Below are positions 28,426 through 37,543 of a DNA stretch of 64,000 bases, piece by piece. Both the position numbers and the translations under genes were made by a program. The stretch spans positions 1 to 64,000 of the forward strand of contig NZ_WOTF01000009.1 of the NCBI RefSeq assembly GCF_011516935.1, in the 5' to 3' direction. Positions within the stretch are counted from its first letter, which is position 1, and the number at the start of each line of letters is the position of its first letter. The stretch comes from Acetobacter farinalis (lineage in GTDB: Bacteria > Pseudomonadota > Alphaproteobacteria > Acetobacterales > Acetobacteraceae). Below the pieces are notes generated by a model that was not told the origin of the DNA, ran no database searches, and saw only the letters and a list, made by a program, of their open reading frames with translations.

Positions 28426-28482
28426 ACAATTTTCCCCTTAAAGTTTGTTCTGGAAAGAAGCAAATTTTAGGGGAAAAATTGT
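28426..28482. terminator. Long AT-rich inverted repeat, probable bidirectional terminator
   Basis: Two near-complementary 22-base arms, 28426-28447 and 28461-28482, each have an AAAATTGT/ACAATTTT end and a GGGG/CCCC core and enclose a 13-nt loop. T-tracts follow on both strands (GTTTT on plus, GTTTTT on minus). It lies between the M1 aminopeptidase and tRNA-Glu and can serve both. Confidence 0.6.
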
Positions 28483-28500
28483 TTTAACGCATTAAAGCTA

Positions 28501-28576
28501 TGGTATCCCGTACGGGATTCGAACCCGTGTTGCCGCCGTGAAAGGGCAGTGTCCTAGGCCTCTAGACGAACGGGAC
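28501..28576 (-). tRNA. tRNA-Glu (anticodon TTC)
   Basis: A 76-nt cloverleaf on the minus strand. The 5' acceptor arm GTCCCGT pairs with ACGGGAT (one G-U); the anticodon loop is C-T-TTC-A-C; the T-arm has GGTTCGAATCC; CCA is encoded. TTC reads GAA/GAG. Confidence 0.95.
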
Positions 28577-28595
28577 AGAGGCAGCGTTGGGCCTT

Positions 28596-28624
28596 GATTT
28601 AGAGGGGTTTCCGGGAAGCGTCAA
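28596..28624 (-). promoter_or_regulatory. Promoter of tRNA-Glu
   Basis: On the minus strand: -35 TTGACG (28624-28619), 17-bp spacer, -10 TAAATC (28601-28596). The predicted start lies about 13 nt before the tRNA 5' end. Confidence 0.55.
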
Positions 28625-28675
28625 GGACGAATTTCACATTTTTTGATTTTTTTTGCGGGGCCTGAAACGTGCCGC

Positions 28676-28710
28676 AAAAAGGCCGGGGAAAGGTAAGGCT
28701 TCCCCCGGCC
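28676..28710 (-). terminator. Terminator of the lipase-like gene
   Basis: On the minus strand, GGCCGGGGGAA pairs with TTTCCCCGGCC with one bulge and is followed by TTTTTGCGG. It lies about 36 nt after the stop codon of the gene at 28746-29933. Confidence 0.75.
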
Positions 28711-28745
28711 CGGGTCTTGATATGTGGTGTCTTCAGATGGCCTGA

Positions 28746-29933
28746 TCAGGCGGGAAAGAGGGCGCCGGACTGATGCTCCGGCCGGAGTGTGTCTGCTGTA
28801 ATGAACTGGGCGATGGTATCATCCGCCGCATTGAAGACCGGACCATGAGAGGCGCCGCCAAGATCCTGAGTGATGGAAATGGGAGAAAATTCCACGCCCA
28901 GATCTCCTGCTACAGCGCCGGGCAGATGAAAATGCGCGAAGTCTGAGGCAATTTCTGCAAGCTGAATGGCATTGCCAAGCAGAGTGTGGTCCCACAATCC
29001 GGCGATATGGCTGGCCAGAGTATTCTGGTCCGCTTCCGCCCCGACAGTCACCACATGCCCGTAATGGGGCATGTCACCACCGTTGGTCGGGTTATAATCC
29101 GGCGCAAAAGGCTGGAACCCCTGAATGTCGGAGGCAAAGCTGGCTACCGGGTCTCCATAGGTCACAACGTTGGCAAAATTGGTGCCGGTGCCTGCTGTGG
29201 TGGATGTCAGGGGCAGGCCGGTCGATTCAAAGGCGATTCCACCAAGGCCCGTCTGCTGCGCGACATAAGAGGCCTCCATCCCGCCAAGGGAATGGCCGGT
29301 CACGAAGATATTGTTGGTATCAATACCCCGTTCACCGGCTTCGTGTACAACAAAGCGAGTAAAGGCCAGAGCATCTTTCTGGGCCTGGGATATGGTGCCC
29401 GAGGCTGACTGGATATCGGCCCCAATCTGCCCGATATTGGCGGTGGGGTTAAGGAAGATATTATCGCCCCCTGAAGTGCCCTGAAACGCGATCACAACCT
29501 GCTGGTCCGCTGTCTGCCAGACCTTGGCAGCCATACCGCTGAACTGATCACTGATCGCAAGCTGACGTCCGTCATGCAGGAACGGCGTCAGTCCCTCGGG
29601 ATTGCCCGCAAGAGTATAGGTGCTGTTGCTGGCGTTCAGAAACTGCGAGACGGTCGGGCTGTGCGCGCCGCTCTGGTCCGTGGGAACGGGAATGGCGTAG
29701 TCGTGGGACAGAAAAGACAGGTCCGTTACAGTCTGGTGGCCTACTATGGCTTCCGGAATGCTCAGAATGGGGCTGATAATATGGTTGATACCACTGCCAA
29801 TATCATTGATGACCTGAATGGTATCAGATGCGGCATCCAGAACGCCCCGCCAGAAATCTTCTTTGAGGTTACGGGAAAGCTTTGTGAGCCCCTGCGTGGG
29901 CTGCTGGGAAGAAAGAAAATCAGATGCAGACAT
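28746..29933 (-). CDS. Lipase-like alpha/beta hydrolase (GHSLGG)
   Basis: A 395-residue protein with the class 3 lipase hallmarks: oxyanion segment VVIAFQGTSGGD and nucleophile elbow VTGHSLGG, followed by VVTYGDPV with the likely catalytic Asp and candidate histidines near YGHVV and SHIAGLWDH. There is no signal peptide, and the N-terminal 90 residues are helical and unlike known lipases. It may leave the cell by a non-Sec route or act inside; I cannot decide. ATG 29933 is preferred (GAGGA 8 nt upstream); a frame to 30077 is less likely. Confidence 0.75.
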   Translation of the reverse strand: MSASDFLSSQQPTQGLTKLSRNLKEDFWRGVLDAASDTIQVINDIGSGINHIISPILSIPEAIVGHQTVTDLSFLSHDYAIPVPTDQSGAHSPTVSQFLNASNSTYTLAGNPEGLTPFLHDGRQLAISDQFSGMAAKVWQTADQQVVIAFQGTSGGDNIFLNPTANIGQIGADIQSASGTISQAQKDALAFTRFVVHEAGERGIDTNNIFVTGHSLGGMEASYVAQQTGLGGIAFESTGLPLTSTTAGTGTNFANVVTYGDPVASFASDIQGFQPFAPDYNPTNGGDMPHYGHVVTVGAEADQNTLASHIAGLWDHTLLGNAIQLAEIASDFAHFHLPGAVAGDLGVEFSPISITQDLGGASHGPVFNAADDTIAQFITADTLRPEHQSGALFPA

Positions 29934-30180
29934 GGCGATTGTCCTCATTTGTTGTTTTTGTTTTGTGATTGAATGCGCCGTGGACGGTTTGACCTTCCGG
30001 CCATTGCATGAATAAATGTTAATTTCCGTTTCCGAAAAAGTGCAAGCGCTTTGCAAGCTTTCCTGAAAAATAGTCATTTTTTAATTGCTTTTAATGATAT
30101 TATAATGATCAAGGCGAGTCGTTTTGATCTGGCTCATGATGAAAGCTGTGCGGAAACACATGCGGCGGGCCTGAAACGCT

Positions 30181-30609
30181 ATGAGAAAAGGCCGAACCGT
30201 GCCGCGAAAACGAAAACAACGAAAAACCCTGTTCGATAGAGTTCTGCTCGGCATGGCGTTGGGTAGTGCTGTGCTGCATGCCGGCGCAGGGCATGCGGAG
30301 GATGCTGTGATGAGCCCCCGACACACTCCGCTTCCGGGGACTGTCGCGCGGTGTGTTCTCACAGCGGGGCATCCGGCTTTCTGTGGGGCGCCCTATACCG
30401 GACGTGCCGTGCTCTTGCAGCAGGGAGTCTACAACATGTGTGATGTCACACTGGGTGCGGCCCGGTTCTGTTACGGGCCGTATACCGGGCAGGCCGTGAT
30501 CTGGCAGGGGCGCAGCGGGTATGCGCGGTGTGACCTGACAACAGGCCGTGTGACCTTCTGCTATCAGCCGTATACAGGAAAGGCGGTTATTCCGCAGAAT
30601 GCAGAGTAA
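30181..30609 (+). CDS. Small secreted protein with three Cys-rich PYTG repeats
   Basis: A 142-residue protein: basic start, hydrophobic signal segment (about 20-38) with likely cleavage at GHA-ED, then three tandem units of 29-30 residues. Each unit contains C-x9-C and then PYTG-x-AV: Cys58/Cys68, Cys87/Cys97, Cys117/Cys127. The pattern is C-(V/D)-(L/V)-T-x-G-x3-F-C-x2-PYTG. Six cysteines in three even pairs suggest one disulfide per unit after export. ATG 30181 has a weak ribosome site; GTG 30199 with AAAAGG 7 nt upstream is a good alternative and still keeps the signal peptide. I do not recognise the family. Confidence 0.75.
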   Translation: MRKGRTVPRKRKQRKTLFDRVLLGMALGSAVLHAGAGHAEDAVMSPRHTPLPGTVARCVLTAGHPAFCGAPYTGRAVLLQQGVYNMCDVTLGAARFCYGPYTGQAVIWQGRSGYARCDLTTGRVTFCYQPYTGKAVIPQNAE

Positions 30610-30659
30610 CCGCCCTTGGCTGAATGCGAGAAAAAGTTCTGGAAAACCCTTGGAAAGAC

Positions 30660-32795
30660 TTAGTTTTTGGAGCCGCCCAGGCCACGGAATGTCAGCATCG
30701 GGCCGATATCCGGGTCTTTGCCGTAGAACGCGCGGAACATCGAGCCGTAATCTTCTGTATGACCGCGGGAGAGGATCATGTCACGGAAGCGCTGGCCATT
30801 CTTGCGTGTCAGGCCACCGTTTTTCTCGAACCATGCAAACGTGTCATCATCCAGCATTTCAGTCCACAGATAGGCGTAATATCCGGCTGAATAGCCGTTC
30901 GACCAGATATGCAGGAAGTAGCTTGAGCGGTAGCGCGGCGGAACCAGATCCGTCTCCAGTCCCATTTTACCCAGAGCGGATTTTTCAAAAACATCCACAT
31001 CCTGCTTCGGTGCATCGGCACCAAGGCTGTGCCAGTCCATATCAAGTTCCGCAGCGGTCACCACTTCACCCAGACGATATCCTTGATTGAAGGTTGCTGC
31101 TTTTTTCAGCAGAGCCACCAGTTTTTCAGGCATGGGCGCGCCGGTTTTGTAATGGTGGGCATAGTGTGCCAGCACCGTGGCATCCAGCGCCCAATGTTCG
31201 TTGAACTGTGAGGGGAATTCCACAAAGTCCCGCGCCACGGAGGTGCCGGAAATAATAGGGTAGGTCTGCTTTGCAAACAGGCCGTGCAGTGCATGCCCGA
31301 ATTCATGGAACATGGTGGTGACATCATCAAAGCTGATCAGTGCAGGTTCGCCCTGAGCGGGTTTGGTGAAATTGCCAACGTTATACACAACCGGTTTGGT
31401 GCCCAGCAGGGTGGACTGCCCCACAAAGTTGGACATCCATGCACCACCGTTCTTGTTGTCGCGCTGGAAGTAATCGAAATAGATCAGGCCGAGTTCAGAC
31501 CCGTCCTTGTCGAACACTTCAAACACCATGACATCCGGGTTGTAGGTCGGGATATCGGTGCGGCGTTTGAACGTGATTCCGTACAAGCGGTTGGCGGCAA
31601 AAAAGACGCCATTCTGCAGAACATTATTCAGCTCAAAATAAGGTTTGACCTGATCCTCATCAAAATTGAGGCGCGCTTTGCGGACTTGAGCGGCGTAGTG
31701 TGACCAATCCCACGGTTTGAGCTGGAAGGAGGCCCCGCTTTTTGTGATGGTGTCCTGAATGTCTGCGGCTTCACGCTTCTGTTCTGCCGCAAGGGCGGGG
31801 ACCAGTTGCGCAATAAAGCCGTGTACGGCTTCCGGCGTCTTGGCCATCTGGTCCGAGAGCACATAGCCCGCATAGTTTTTGTAACCGAACAGGGCCGCTT
31901 TCTGTGCGCGGAGCTGGGCGAGCGTGGCAATCGTGTCGCGCGTGTCAGAGGCGCCGCCTTTTTCCACGCGGGTCCAGGACTGTTCGAACAGGGCCTGACG
32001 GGTTTCGCGGTCTGTCAGGCTTTCCAGCGCAGGCTGCTGAGTGGTGTTCTGCAGGGGCAGAAGCCATTTGTCCGTCAGCTTCCGCTCTTTGGCGGCGGTC
32101 TGCGCGGCGGTGAGGGCGGCGGCATCAAGCCCAGCCAGCGTTTCCTTCGCAGACACAATCAGGGCCGAAGCCTTGGTGCCTGCCAGAAGCTTCTGCTGGA
32201 ACACGGTTTCCAGTTTGGCAAGGCGGGTGTTCAGATCGCGCAGCTTGGCCTTGTCAGCATCGGAAAGCTCCGCGCCGGCATGCACGAAGTTCTGATAGTA
32301 AACGTCCAGAACCTGCTTCTGCTCGGCATTTAGCCCCAACGTGGCCTGCCGGGCATGCAGGGACTGTACGCGTGCGAACAGTTTGGGGTTGAGGTAAATG
32401 CTATCTTGATGCGCGGAGAGCTTCGGGCCGACGGCTTCCTGCACCTTATCCAGCATCGGGTTGGTATTGGCGGAATAAACACCGCTGAAGGTTTCCAGCG
32501 TGCGGTCCAGCAGACGGCCTGAGCGCTCCATGGCGGCAATGGTGTTCTCAAACGTTGCCGGTTCGGCATTGTTGGCGATTCGGTCCATTTCGGCGGCCTG
32601 TTCGGCCATGCCCTGCTCCAGCGCGGGCTGGTAATCCGTGTCTTTGATCAGATCAAAGCGCGGAGCGTGGTAGGGCAGGGGGCTTTCTGCGGCAAATGGA
32701 TTGGATGCAGGCAGGGGGGCTGCGGTGGCGACCGCACTCCAGCCAGCCAGGCAGGTGGCGGCTGTTGCGGCGTAAAGCCAGGGACGACGGGTCAT
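30660..32795 (-). CDS. M3 family peptidyl-dipeptidase (Dcp-like)
   Basis: A 711-residue zinc peptidase. The zinc motif HEFGH is at 497-501 within MFHEFGHALHGLFA, followed by the downstream Glu-bearing helix and the conserved C-terminal GYSAGYYAYLWTEML. A signal peptide at the start (WSAVATA-AP) places it in the periplasm, where it would remove dipeptides from C-termini. ATG 32795 has GAGGAG 8 nt upstream. With the nearby M1 aminopeptidase, it suggests a periplasmic peptide-scavenging capacity. Confidence 0.92.
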   Translation of the reverse strand: MTRRPWLYAATAATCLAGWSAVATAAPLPASNPFAAESPLPYHAPRFDLIKDTDYQPALEQGMAEQAAEMDRIANNAEPATFENTIAAMERSGRLLDRTLETFSGVYSANTNPMLDKVQEAVGPKLSAHQDSIYLNPKLFARVQSLHARQATLGLNAEQKQVLDVYYQNFVHAGAELSDADKAKLRDLNTRLAKLETVFQQKLLAGTKASALIVSAKETLAGLDAAALTAAQTAAKERKLTDKWLLPLQNTTQQPALESLTDRETRQALFEQSWTRVEKGGASDTRDTIATLAQLRAQKAALFGYKNYAGYVLSDQMAKTPEAVHGFIAQLVPALAAEQKREAADIQDTITKSGASFQLKPWDWSHYAAQVRKARLNFDEDQVKPYFELNNVLQNGVFFAANRLYGITFKRRTDIPTYNPDVMVFEVFDKDGSELGLIYFDYFQRDNKNGGAWMSNFVGQSTLLGTKPVVYNVGNFTKPAQGEPALISFDDVTTMFHEFGHALHGLFAKQTYPIISGTSVARDFVEFPSQFNEHWALDATVLAHYAHHYKTGAPMPEKLVALLKKAATFNQGYRLGEVVTAAELDMDWHSLGADAPKQDVDVFEKSALGKMGLETDLVPPRYRSSYFLHIWSNGYSAGYYAYLWTEMLDDDTFAWFEKNGGLTRKNGQRFRDMILSRGHTEDYGSMFRAFYGKDPDIGPMLTFRGLGGSKN

Positions 32796-32865
32796 ACAGT
32801 ATTCTCCTCAAAATCCCCTGCGCGCGCCAGATTCCGGCTGCGCCAGACGGGTCGTGCTTTCACGG

Positions 32866-33244
32866 TTAGGGGGCGTGAGATGGACGAGTCAAGAAAGCTC
32901 TGTGGCTGTTAGGCTACAGAAAGAATGGTTTCAAAACGATCCTAATATCTAGAATAATAATTTTTATTGGAACGTAATTTTCATAAAAATTTTCCGATTT
33001 TCTAGAAACAAAATGCATTTTCTGCATAACTGGTGTGTTTAAAATGTCGCACATTTTTGAGAAAATGTTTCTGTATCGGAATTTATGGGTGACACGTGGG
33101 GGCGCATTTTTTAATCCGGAAAGACTAACAATACAAAAGCGCAACATCTTGCCGGGAAGCATCCATGTCTCATATTGATCGCGGAAAGAAGCGCCTGCCG
33201 CTCTCTTTCTCCCTGCTTTATGCTCTACCTGTTTTTGCAGCGGC
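32866..33244 (+). repeat. Shared 5' region of TonB receptors, copy 1
   Basis: About 300 bp of upstream DNA and the first 80 bp of coding sequence match the equivalent stretch before the second receptor (37170-37543). Conserved blocks include GACGAGTCA, the operator-like ATGGTTT-CA-AAACGAT (32925-32940), CTGGTGTG-TTAAAATGTCGCA (33030-33051) and the segment just before the start codon (CATCTTGCCGGGAAGCATCC). Confidence 0.75.
32925..32940. promoter_or_regulatory. Candidate operator upstream of TonB receptor 1
   Basis: ATGGTTT-CA-AAACGAT is a 7+2+7 inverted repeat with one mismatch. The copy before the second receptor is perfect. Its conservation among otherwise drifting bases suggests a regulator site. 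Confidence 0.4.
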
Positions 33245-36200
33245 TTTTCCGGTTTATTCACAGGCAGCAGCACCTTCCGGTGTGTCTGGTGCCGGGCAGG
33301 TAACATCTGCTAAAGTTACAAAAAAGCATGCGGCCCGCACTGTAGTGAAAAAAGCAACGCCCGCTGCACGATCAACATCTGCCGTGCCGGCTCCTAACTC
33401 AAACATCGGTAATGCACGCAGCACGATAACCAAGGCCCGTACCGAGGAGGCACGCTCGACCAGTCCCGAGAGTGTCACTGTCGTTGGCTCGCTTTTTCAC
33501 GATCCCAATCTGACAAGCATGTCTCCTATTACGCACATTTCACGTCAGGATATGCAGCGGCGTGGTTTTGCTAATGTGACCGATGCTTTGCAGTCCCTGT
33601 CATCAAATGGTGCGGGTACTCTTACCAACGCATTTTCGGCAAACGGCGCATTTGCGGGTGGTGCATCAGCTCCCTCCTTGCGCGGCCTGTCAACGGATTC
33701 AACGTTGGTGCTGATGGATGGCATGCGGTTGTCGTACTATCCATTGTCGGATGACGGTGAGCGTAACTTTGTTGATACCAACTGGATGCCTTCTTCCATT
33801 ATGGAATCAGTAGATACCATGGAAGACGCAGGCTCGTCCTTGTATGGCGCAGATGCTGTCGCGGGTGTCATAAACTATACAACGCGCAAAGAAATAAAAG
33901 GTTTTGAAGGGAACGCGGAAGGCGGCCTGGCGCAGGGCGGTTTTGGCGGACACCAGAAATTATATGCCACGTATGGTCACGGTGACCTGAAGCGTGATGG
34001 CTATAACTTCTATGTTAACTCTGAATACCAACAGGATGATGCAATTTATAACCGCCAGTTGGGGTACCCGTTCAATACGTCTAATCTGACCGGGGTAGGC
34101 GGTATTGATGGCACAACAAACGTGTCTGATGGTGCTGGCGGCATCAACAATTTCGGTGCGACGCCTGTTGCTCTTGTTCGACCGAGTGATGGTGGGAAAA
34201 GCGGTGTAGGACCATGGCAACTTCTTAATCCGTCTGCTGGCTGTGGTGGTTATGGTTCTGTTGTGACAGGTGCTATCGCAGGCGCCGCAGGAACAAGTCA
34301 GGCTTGTTCTCAAAACTCAGTGCATGATTATTCCCAAATATCCCCATCTTTGCGTCGTGTAAGTGCAACAGCACATTTGACTGTTGATGTTACTCCGCGC
34401 TCTCAGCTTACGGGTATGTTTACTTATTCACAGGCGTTGTCTCAGTATTCCAGCTCACCTTATGGTGCGCGTGCGCGGTCTCAATCTCGCAATGCAGATA
34501 CTTATAGCACGCCTTTGCCAGCTTACCTGCCAGATGGCTCGCTTAATCCGAATGATCCGTTTGCCGCTCAGGGTAAAGCGGCAGAAGTTATGTATGCCTT
34601 TGGCGACGTGATTCCCACAACTGAGCAGTTAAGTCAAAACTTCCGAGGCGCACTTCGTTACGCTGGGACAGCGGCATCTCACTGGGGTTCTGACTGGAAT
34701 TACGACGTTAATTTTACTGGCATGAATACCATGCTCCAGCAAACTATTACGGGTGCCCCTACTATTGCCGGCATAAAAAATGCCATTATCAATGGGACTT
34801 ATAATTTTGTTGATCCATCGCAGAATAGTCAGGCGGTACTGAATTCTATCGCGCCCAAAAACGTGATGAATGCGCGTTCGCAAGAATATTCTGGCGATAT
34901 GCATGTCTCCAAGGGGTTGTTCCGCTTGCCCGGTGGGATGGCGAATCTCGCAATTGGCGGAAATATTCGTTATGAAGCTCTCAATGACCCCAGCGCTAAC
35001 CCTTATGACCGCAATAACCCTGATGCACAGTACGTTGGGTATGTGAACCCGTTTAACGCGCAGGGAAGCCGCTGGGTAGAAGCGGGATACTGGGAGATGG
35101 CCTTGCCGTTCCATAAAATGGTACAGGCGGACATCAGCGGACGGTATGATCATTATGCGCAGGGAAGTGGTTTTGGGCGTTATTCCCCTAAAGCAGGCCT
35201 GTCCTTCACACCGGTAAAACAGTTTACTCTACGGGGTACTTTTACGCGTGGTTTCCGTGTGCCAAGTTTTGCTGAAACAAACGGCATGAACGTGGCGTAC
35301 ACGACTTATAACGTGACAAATCAGAATTTCATTAACCAGCATCTTAATGCGAACGGTACGCCGAACAGCTATGCTCAGGCGTACAGCTTGGGGCAAAATA
35401 CGGCCGGCAACCCAAATCTCAAACCTGAAATTTCTACTAACTTCACAGGTTCTGCGATTATTCGCCCAACAGACTGGCTAAACTTCACGTTTGGTTACTA
35501 CTATATCAAAAAGAGCAACTACATTGCTCCTAACCCTCTTGGTGCAACGGCTATTGCTAACGCCTGGCTTTCCGGTGGGAATGCCGCAGTGCCTGCGGGC
35601 ACAAGCGTTGTGCCGGATCAGGTTGATACACAGAATCCGAATGGTCAGGTTCGGCCTTACATGGTCAATCTTGCCTATCTGAATACCCGCAGTCTGGTAA
35701 CAGACGGTGTGGATATGAAGGTAAACGCCAACGTGCGTCTGCCGGGTTTCTTACGCGATGTTCGTCTTGTGAGTGTAGGTCAGGCCACATATGTGCGCTC
35801 GTTTAACCTGACCATGCCTGATGGTCAGGTGCAGCATTGGGCTGGTACGTTAGCCCCTTACAATGCAGTGTCTGCATCTGGCACGCCGCGTTGGCGCGCT
35901 AACTGGTCCAATACCTTTATTTGGAAAAATCTTTCTGTTACACCTACCGTTTACTATACGAGCGGTTATAAAAATGTTGCGGAAGATACGAACGGTGCGG
36001 GCGCAGGGAGTTGCGCTAACAGCAGTAACCTTCTTGCTGGTTTCAGTAATTCCCCAACAAATCAATGCCACATTCATAATTGGTGGGATGTCGATTTGAA
36101 CCTGACGTACCGTATCAACAACCGTTGGCGCATCTATACGACGGTGTATAACCTGCTTGGGTTCCGTGCTCCGTACGATTTTGGTACATATGGTTCTTAT

Positions 36201-36275
36201 AACTATAACTCAGCATGGGCCGAAAAGGGAGCTATTATGCGCTCCTTCCAGTTTGGTGTGAATGTCACTTTGTGA
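33165..36275 (+). CDS. TonB-dependent outer-membrane receptor 1
   Basis: A 1036-residue receptor. After the signal peptide (MSHIDRGKKRLPLSF...) comes a low-complexity basic linker, the plug domain (VTVVGSLF, MQRRGFANVTDALQSL, SLRGLSTDSTLVLMDG, SLYGADAVAGVINY) and a large beta-barrel ending FQFGVNVTL. There is no N-terminal STN signalling domain, so it is not a transducing receptor. Codons are clearly more AT-rich than in the neighbours (many GTT, TAT, AAT, CGT), suggesting recent acquisition of the body. Substrate unknown. The start is fixed by GGGAAG upstream and by identity with receptor 2. Confidence 0.92.
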   Translation: MSHIDRGKKRLPLSFSLLYALPVFAAAFPVYSQAAAPSGVSGAGQVTSAKVTKKHAARTVVKKATPAARSTSAVPAPNSNIGNARSTITKARTEEARSTSPESVTVVGSLFHDPNLTSMSPITHISRQDMQRRGFANVTDALQSLSSNGAGTLTNAFSANGAFAGGASAPSLRGLSTDSTLVLMDGMRLSYYPLSDDGERNFVDTNWMPSSIMESVDTMEDAGSSLYGADAVAGVINYTTRKEIKGFEGNAEGGLAQGGFGGHQKLYATYGHGDLKRDGYNFYVNSEYQQDDAIYNRQLGYPFNTSNLTGVGGIDGTTNVSDGAGGINNFGATPVALVRPSDGGKSGVGPWQLLNPSAGCGGYGSVVTGAIAGAAGTSQACSQNSVHDYSQISPSLRRVSATAHLTVDVTPRSQLTGMFTYSQALSQYSSSPYGARARSQSRNADTYSTPLPAYLPDGSLNPNDPFAAQGKAAEVMYAFGDVIPTTEQLSQNFRGALRYAGTAASHWGSDWNYDVNFTGMNTMLQQTITGAPTIAGIKNAIINGTYNFVDPSQNSQAVLNSIAPKNVMNARSQEYSGDMHVSKGLFRLPGGMANLAIGGNIRYEALNDPSANPYDRNNPDAQYVGYVNPFNAQGSRWVEAGYWEMALPFHKMVQADISGRYDHYAQGSGFGRYSPKAGLSFTPVKQFTLRGTFTRGFRVPSFAETNGMNVAYTTYNVTNQNFINQHLNANGTPNSYAQAYSLGQNTAGNPNLKPEISTNFTGSAIIRPTDWLNFTFGYYYIKKSNYIAPNPLGATAIANAWLSGGNAAVPAGTSVVPDQVDTQNPNGQVRPYMVNLAYLNTRSLVTDGVDMKVNANVRLPGFLRDVRLVSVGQATYVRSFNLTMPDGQVQHWAGTLAPYNAVSASGTPRWRANWSNTFIWKNLSVTPTVYYTSGYKNVAEDTNGAGAGSCANSSNLLAGFSNSPTNQCHIHNWWDVDLNLTYRINNRWRIYTTVYNLLGFRAPYDFGTYGSYNYNSAWAEKGAIMRSFQFGVNVTL

Positions 36276-36310
36276 AGTTTCATATCAGTAACGAAGTTGT
36301 AGAAAAGTAT

Positions 36311-36341
36311 GAAGGAAGCCTTTAAGGCTTCCTTCTTTTTT
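36311..36341 (+). terminator. Rho-independent terminator after TonB receptor 1
   Basis: A perfect 10-bp stem, GAAGGAAGCC (36311-36320) with GGCTTCCTTC (36326-36335), TTTAA loop and a T6 tract. Confidence 0.9.
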
Positions 36342-37169
36342 ATATATAATATATAGACTTATTTTATAGAGATATTTCCTTTATTTGTTTGTATAAAATA
36401 CGATAAATAATCTTGTAATTTTATATTGAAGATATTTTACTTTTGCTGTGTCCGATATAGGCAACAGGTGTGGATGAATGGGGCAGGCTACGAGGGAGTG
36501 GTATTGAGGCGAAATCAGATCATTGGTTGGTCTTGAAGTAATTCGCCGCGCACTGCTTCTTCTGGGCGACTGGAGGCATGGCATCGATCTTTTTGAAAGA
36601 CGCCAGTCCAACACCTTTGCCGGGTAAACTGGAAGTGAGACACTTCATGTCAAAGTTGCCCAACGTTTAGTTAAGCAAGATTTTTTCGGGACATCGCCGT
36701 TCGCTGCCGTGTGAGTAGGCTTGAGCACAAAACGACCCTGCATGGATCAACCAGCAGAGTGTTTTGGCATGTGGCCTGCCCAAGCCCAATCGACAGACCG
36801 TCATCAGGTCTGATGTGTGGGTATCCTTTTTAGAGTCTGACGTGCCGGGATTTTTCGCATCGGACGCCGATAGTGGACTGGAAAAGGCGCAAGCTTCTGG
36901 TTGGGTGGTGCCCATGTGATGGAGACGAAGACTTGTATCGTTTCTCTCTGAAGGAAGGATTGATCTGCCATGGGCTCTTGGAAAGTTTTATGTAGAGCAG
37001 AAAGGGCCGTTGGCTGCGCCATGTATGTGCTCCAGATACTTAAGAATGGTGAGATTGATGACAGCGCGATGCCTTCCATCCACGGCGCTTGTGCTCTCTG
37101 AAAGTCGAACAGGTACAGGTCCAGATTTTAAGGGGTGCCTCTGGGTCGACTGGGCGTAATCTTATGACT
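36342..37169. other. Intergenic region between the receptors, no intact gene
   Basis: About 830 bp with stops in all frames. The first 110 bp are very AT-rich. Several short minus-strand frames (36381-36614, 36667-36915, 36804-37079) have no convincing ribosome site and no recognisable motif. The middle part has higher GC than its edges, which would fit decayed coding or insertion sequence, but I could not identify a parent gene. Confidence 0.4.
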
Positions 37170-37543
37170 GAGGGGGATAGAGGGACGAGTCAGATAGGGC
37201 TTGTAGCAATTAAGCAACACAGAATGGTTTCAAAACCATCTTAATTTATGAGAAGAAAATTATGAATCAAAAGCAATTTTTGTCCATTTTTTACGGTTTT
37301 CAAGGAAATAAACAGTTTTTGTTGCATATCTGGTGTGCTTAAAATGTCGCATATTTTTGGAAAAGGTTTTTGCATCGAAATTTTTGGATGACACATGGAG
37401 AAGCATTTCTTAATTCGGAAATACCAACGACATTAAAATGTAACATCTTGCCGGGAAGCATCCATGTCTCATACTGACCGCGGGAAGAAGCGTCTGCCGC
37501 TCTCTTTTACCCTGCTTTATGCTTTGCCTGTTTTTGCAGCGGC
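37170..37543 (+). repeat. Shared 5' region of TonB receptors, copy 2
   Basis: Counterpart of 32866-33244, with the same order of blocks and the same distance to the start codon. Confidence 0.75.
37224..37239. promoter_or_regulatory. Candidate operator upstream of TonB receptor 2
   Basis: Perfect inverted repeat ATGGTTT-CA-AAACCAT, at the same distance from the start codon as the copy before receptor 1. Confidence 0.45.

Noticed and set aside
36381-37079. Short minus-strand frames between the TonB receptors as a transposase remnant
   Set aside because: None shows a catalytic or DNA-binding motif, and no terminal inverted repeats or target duplications are visible. Kept only as an unexplained region.
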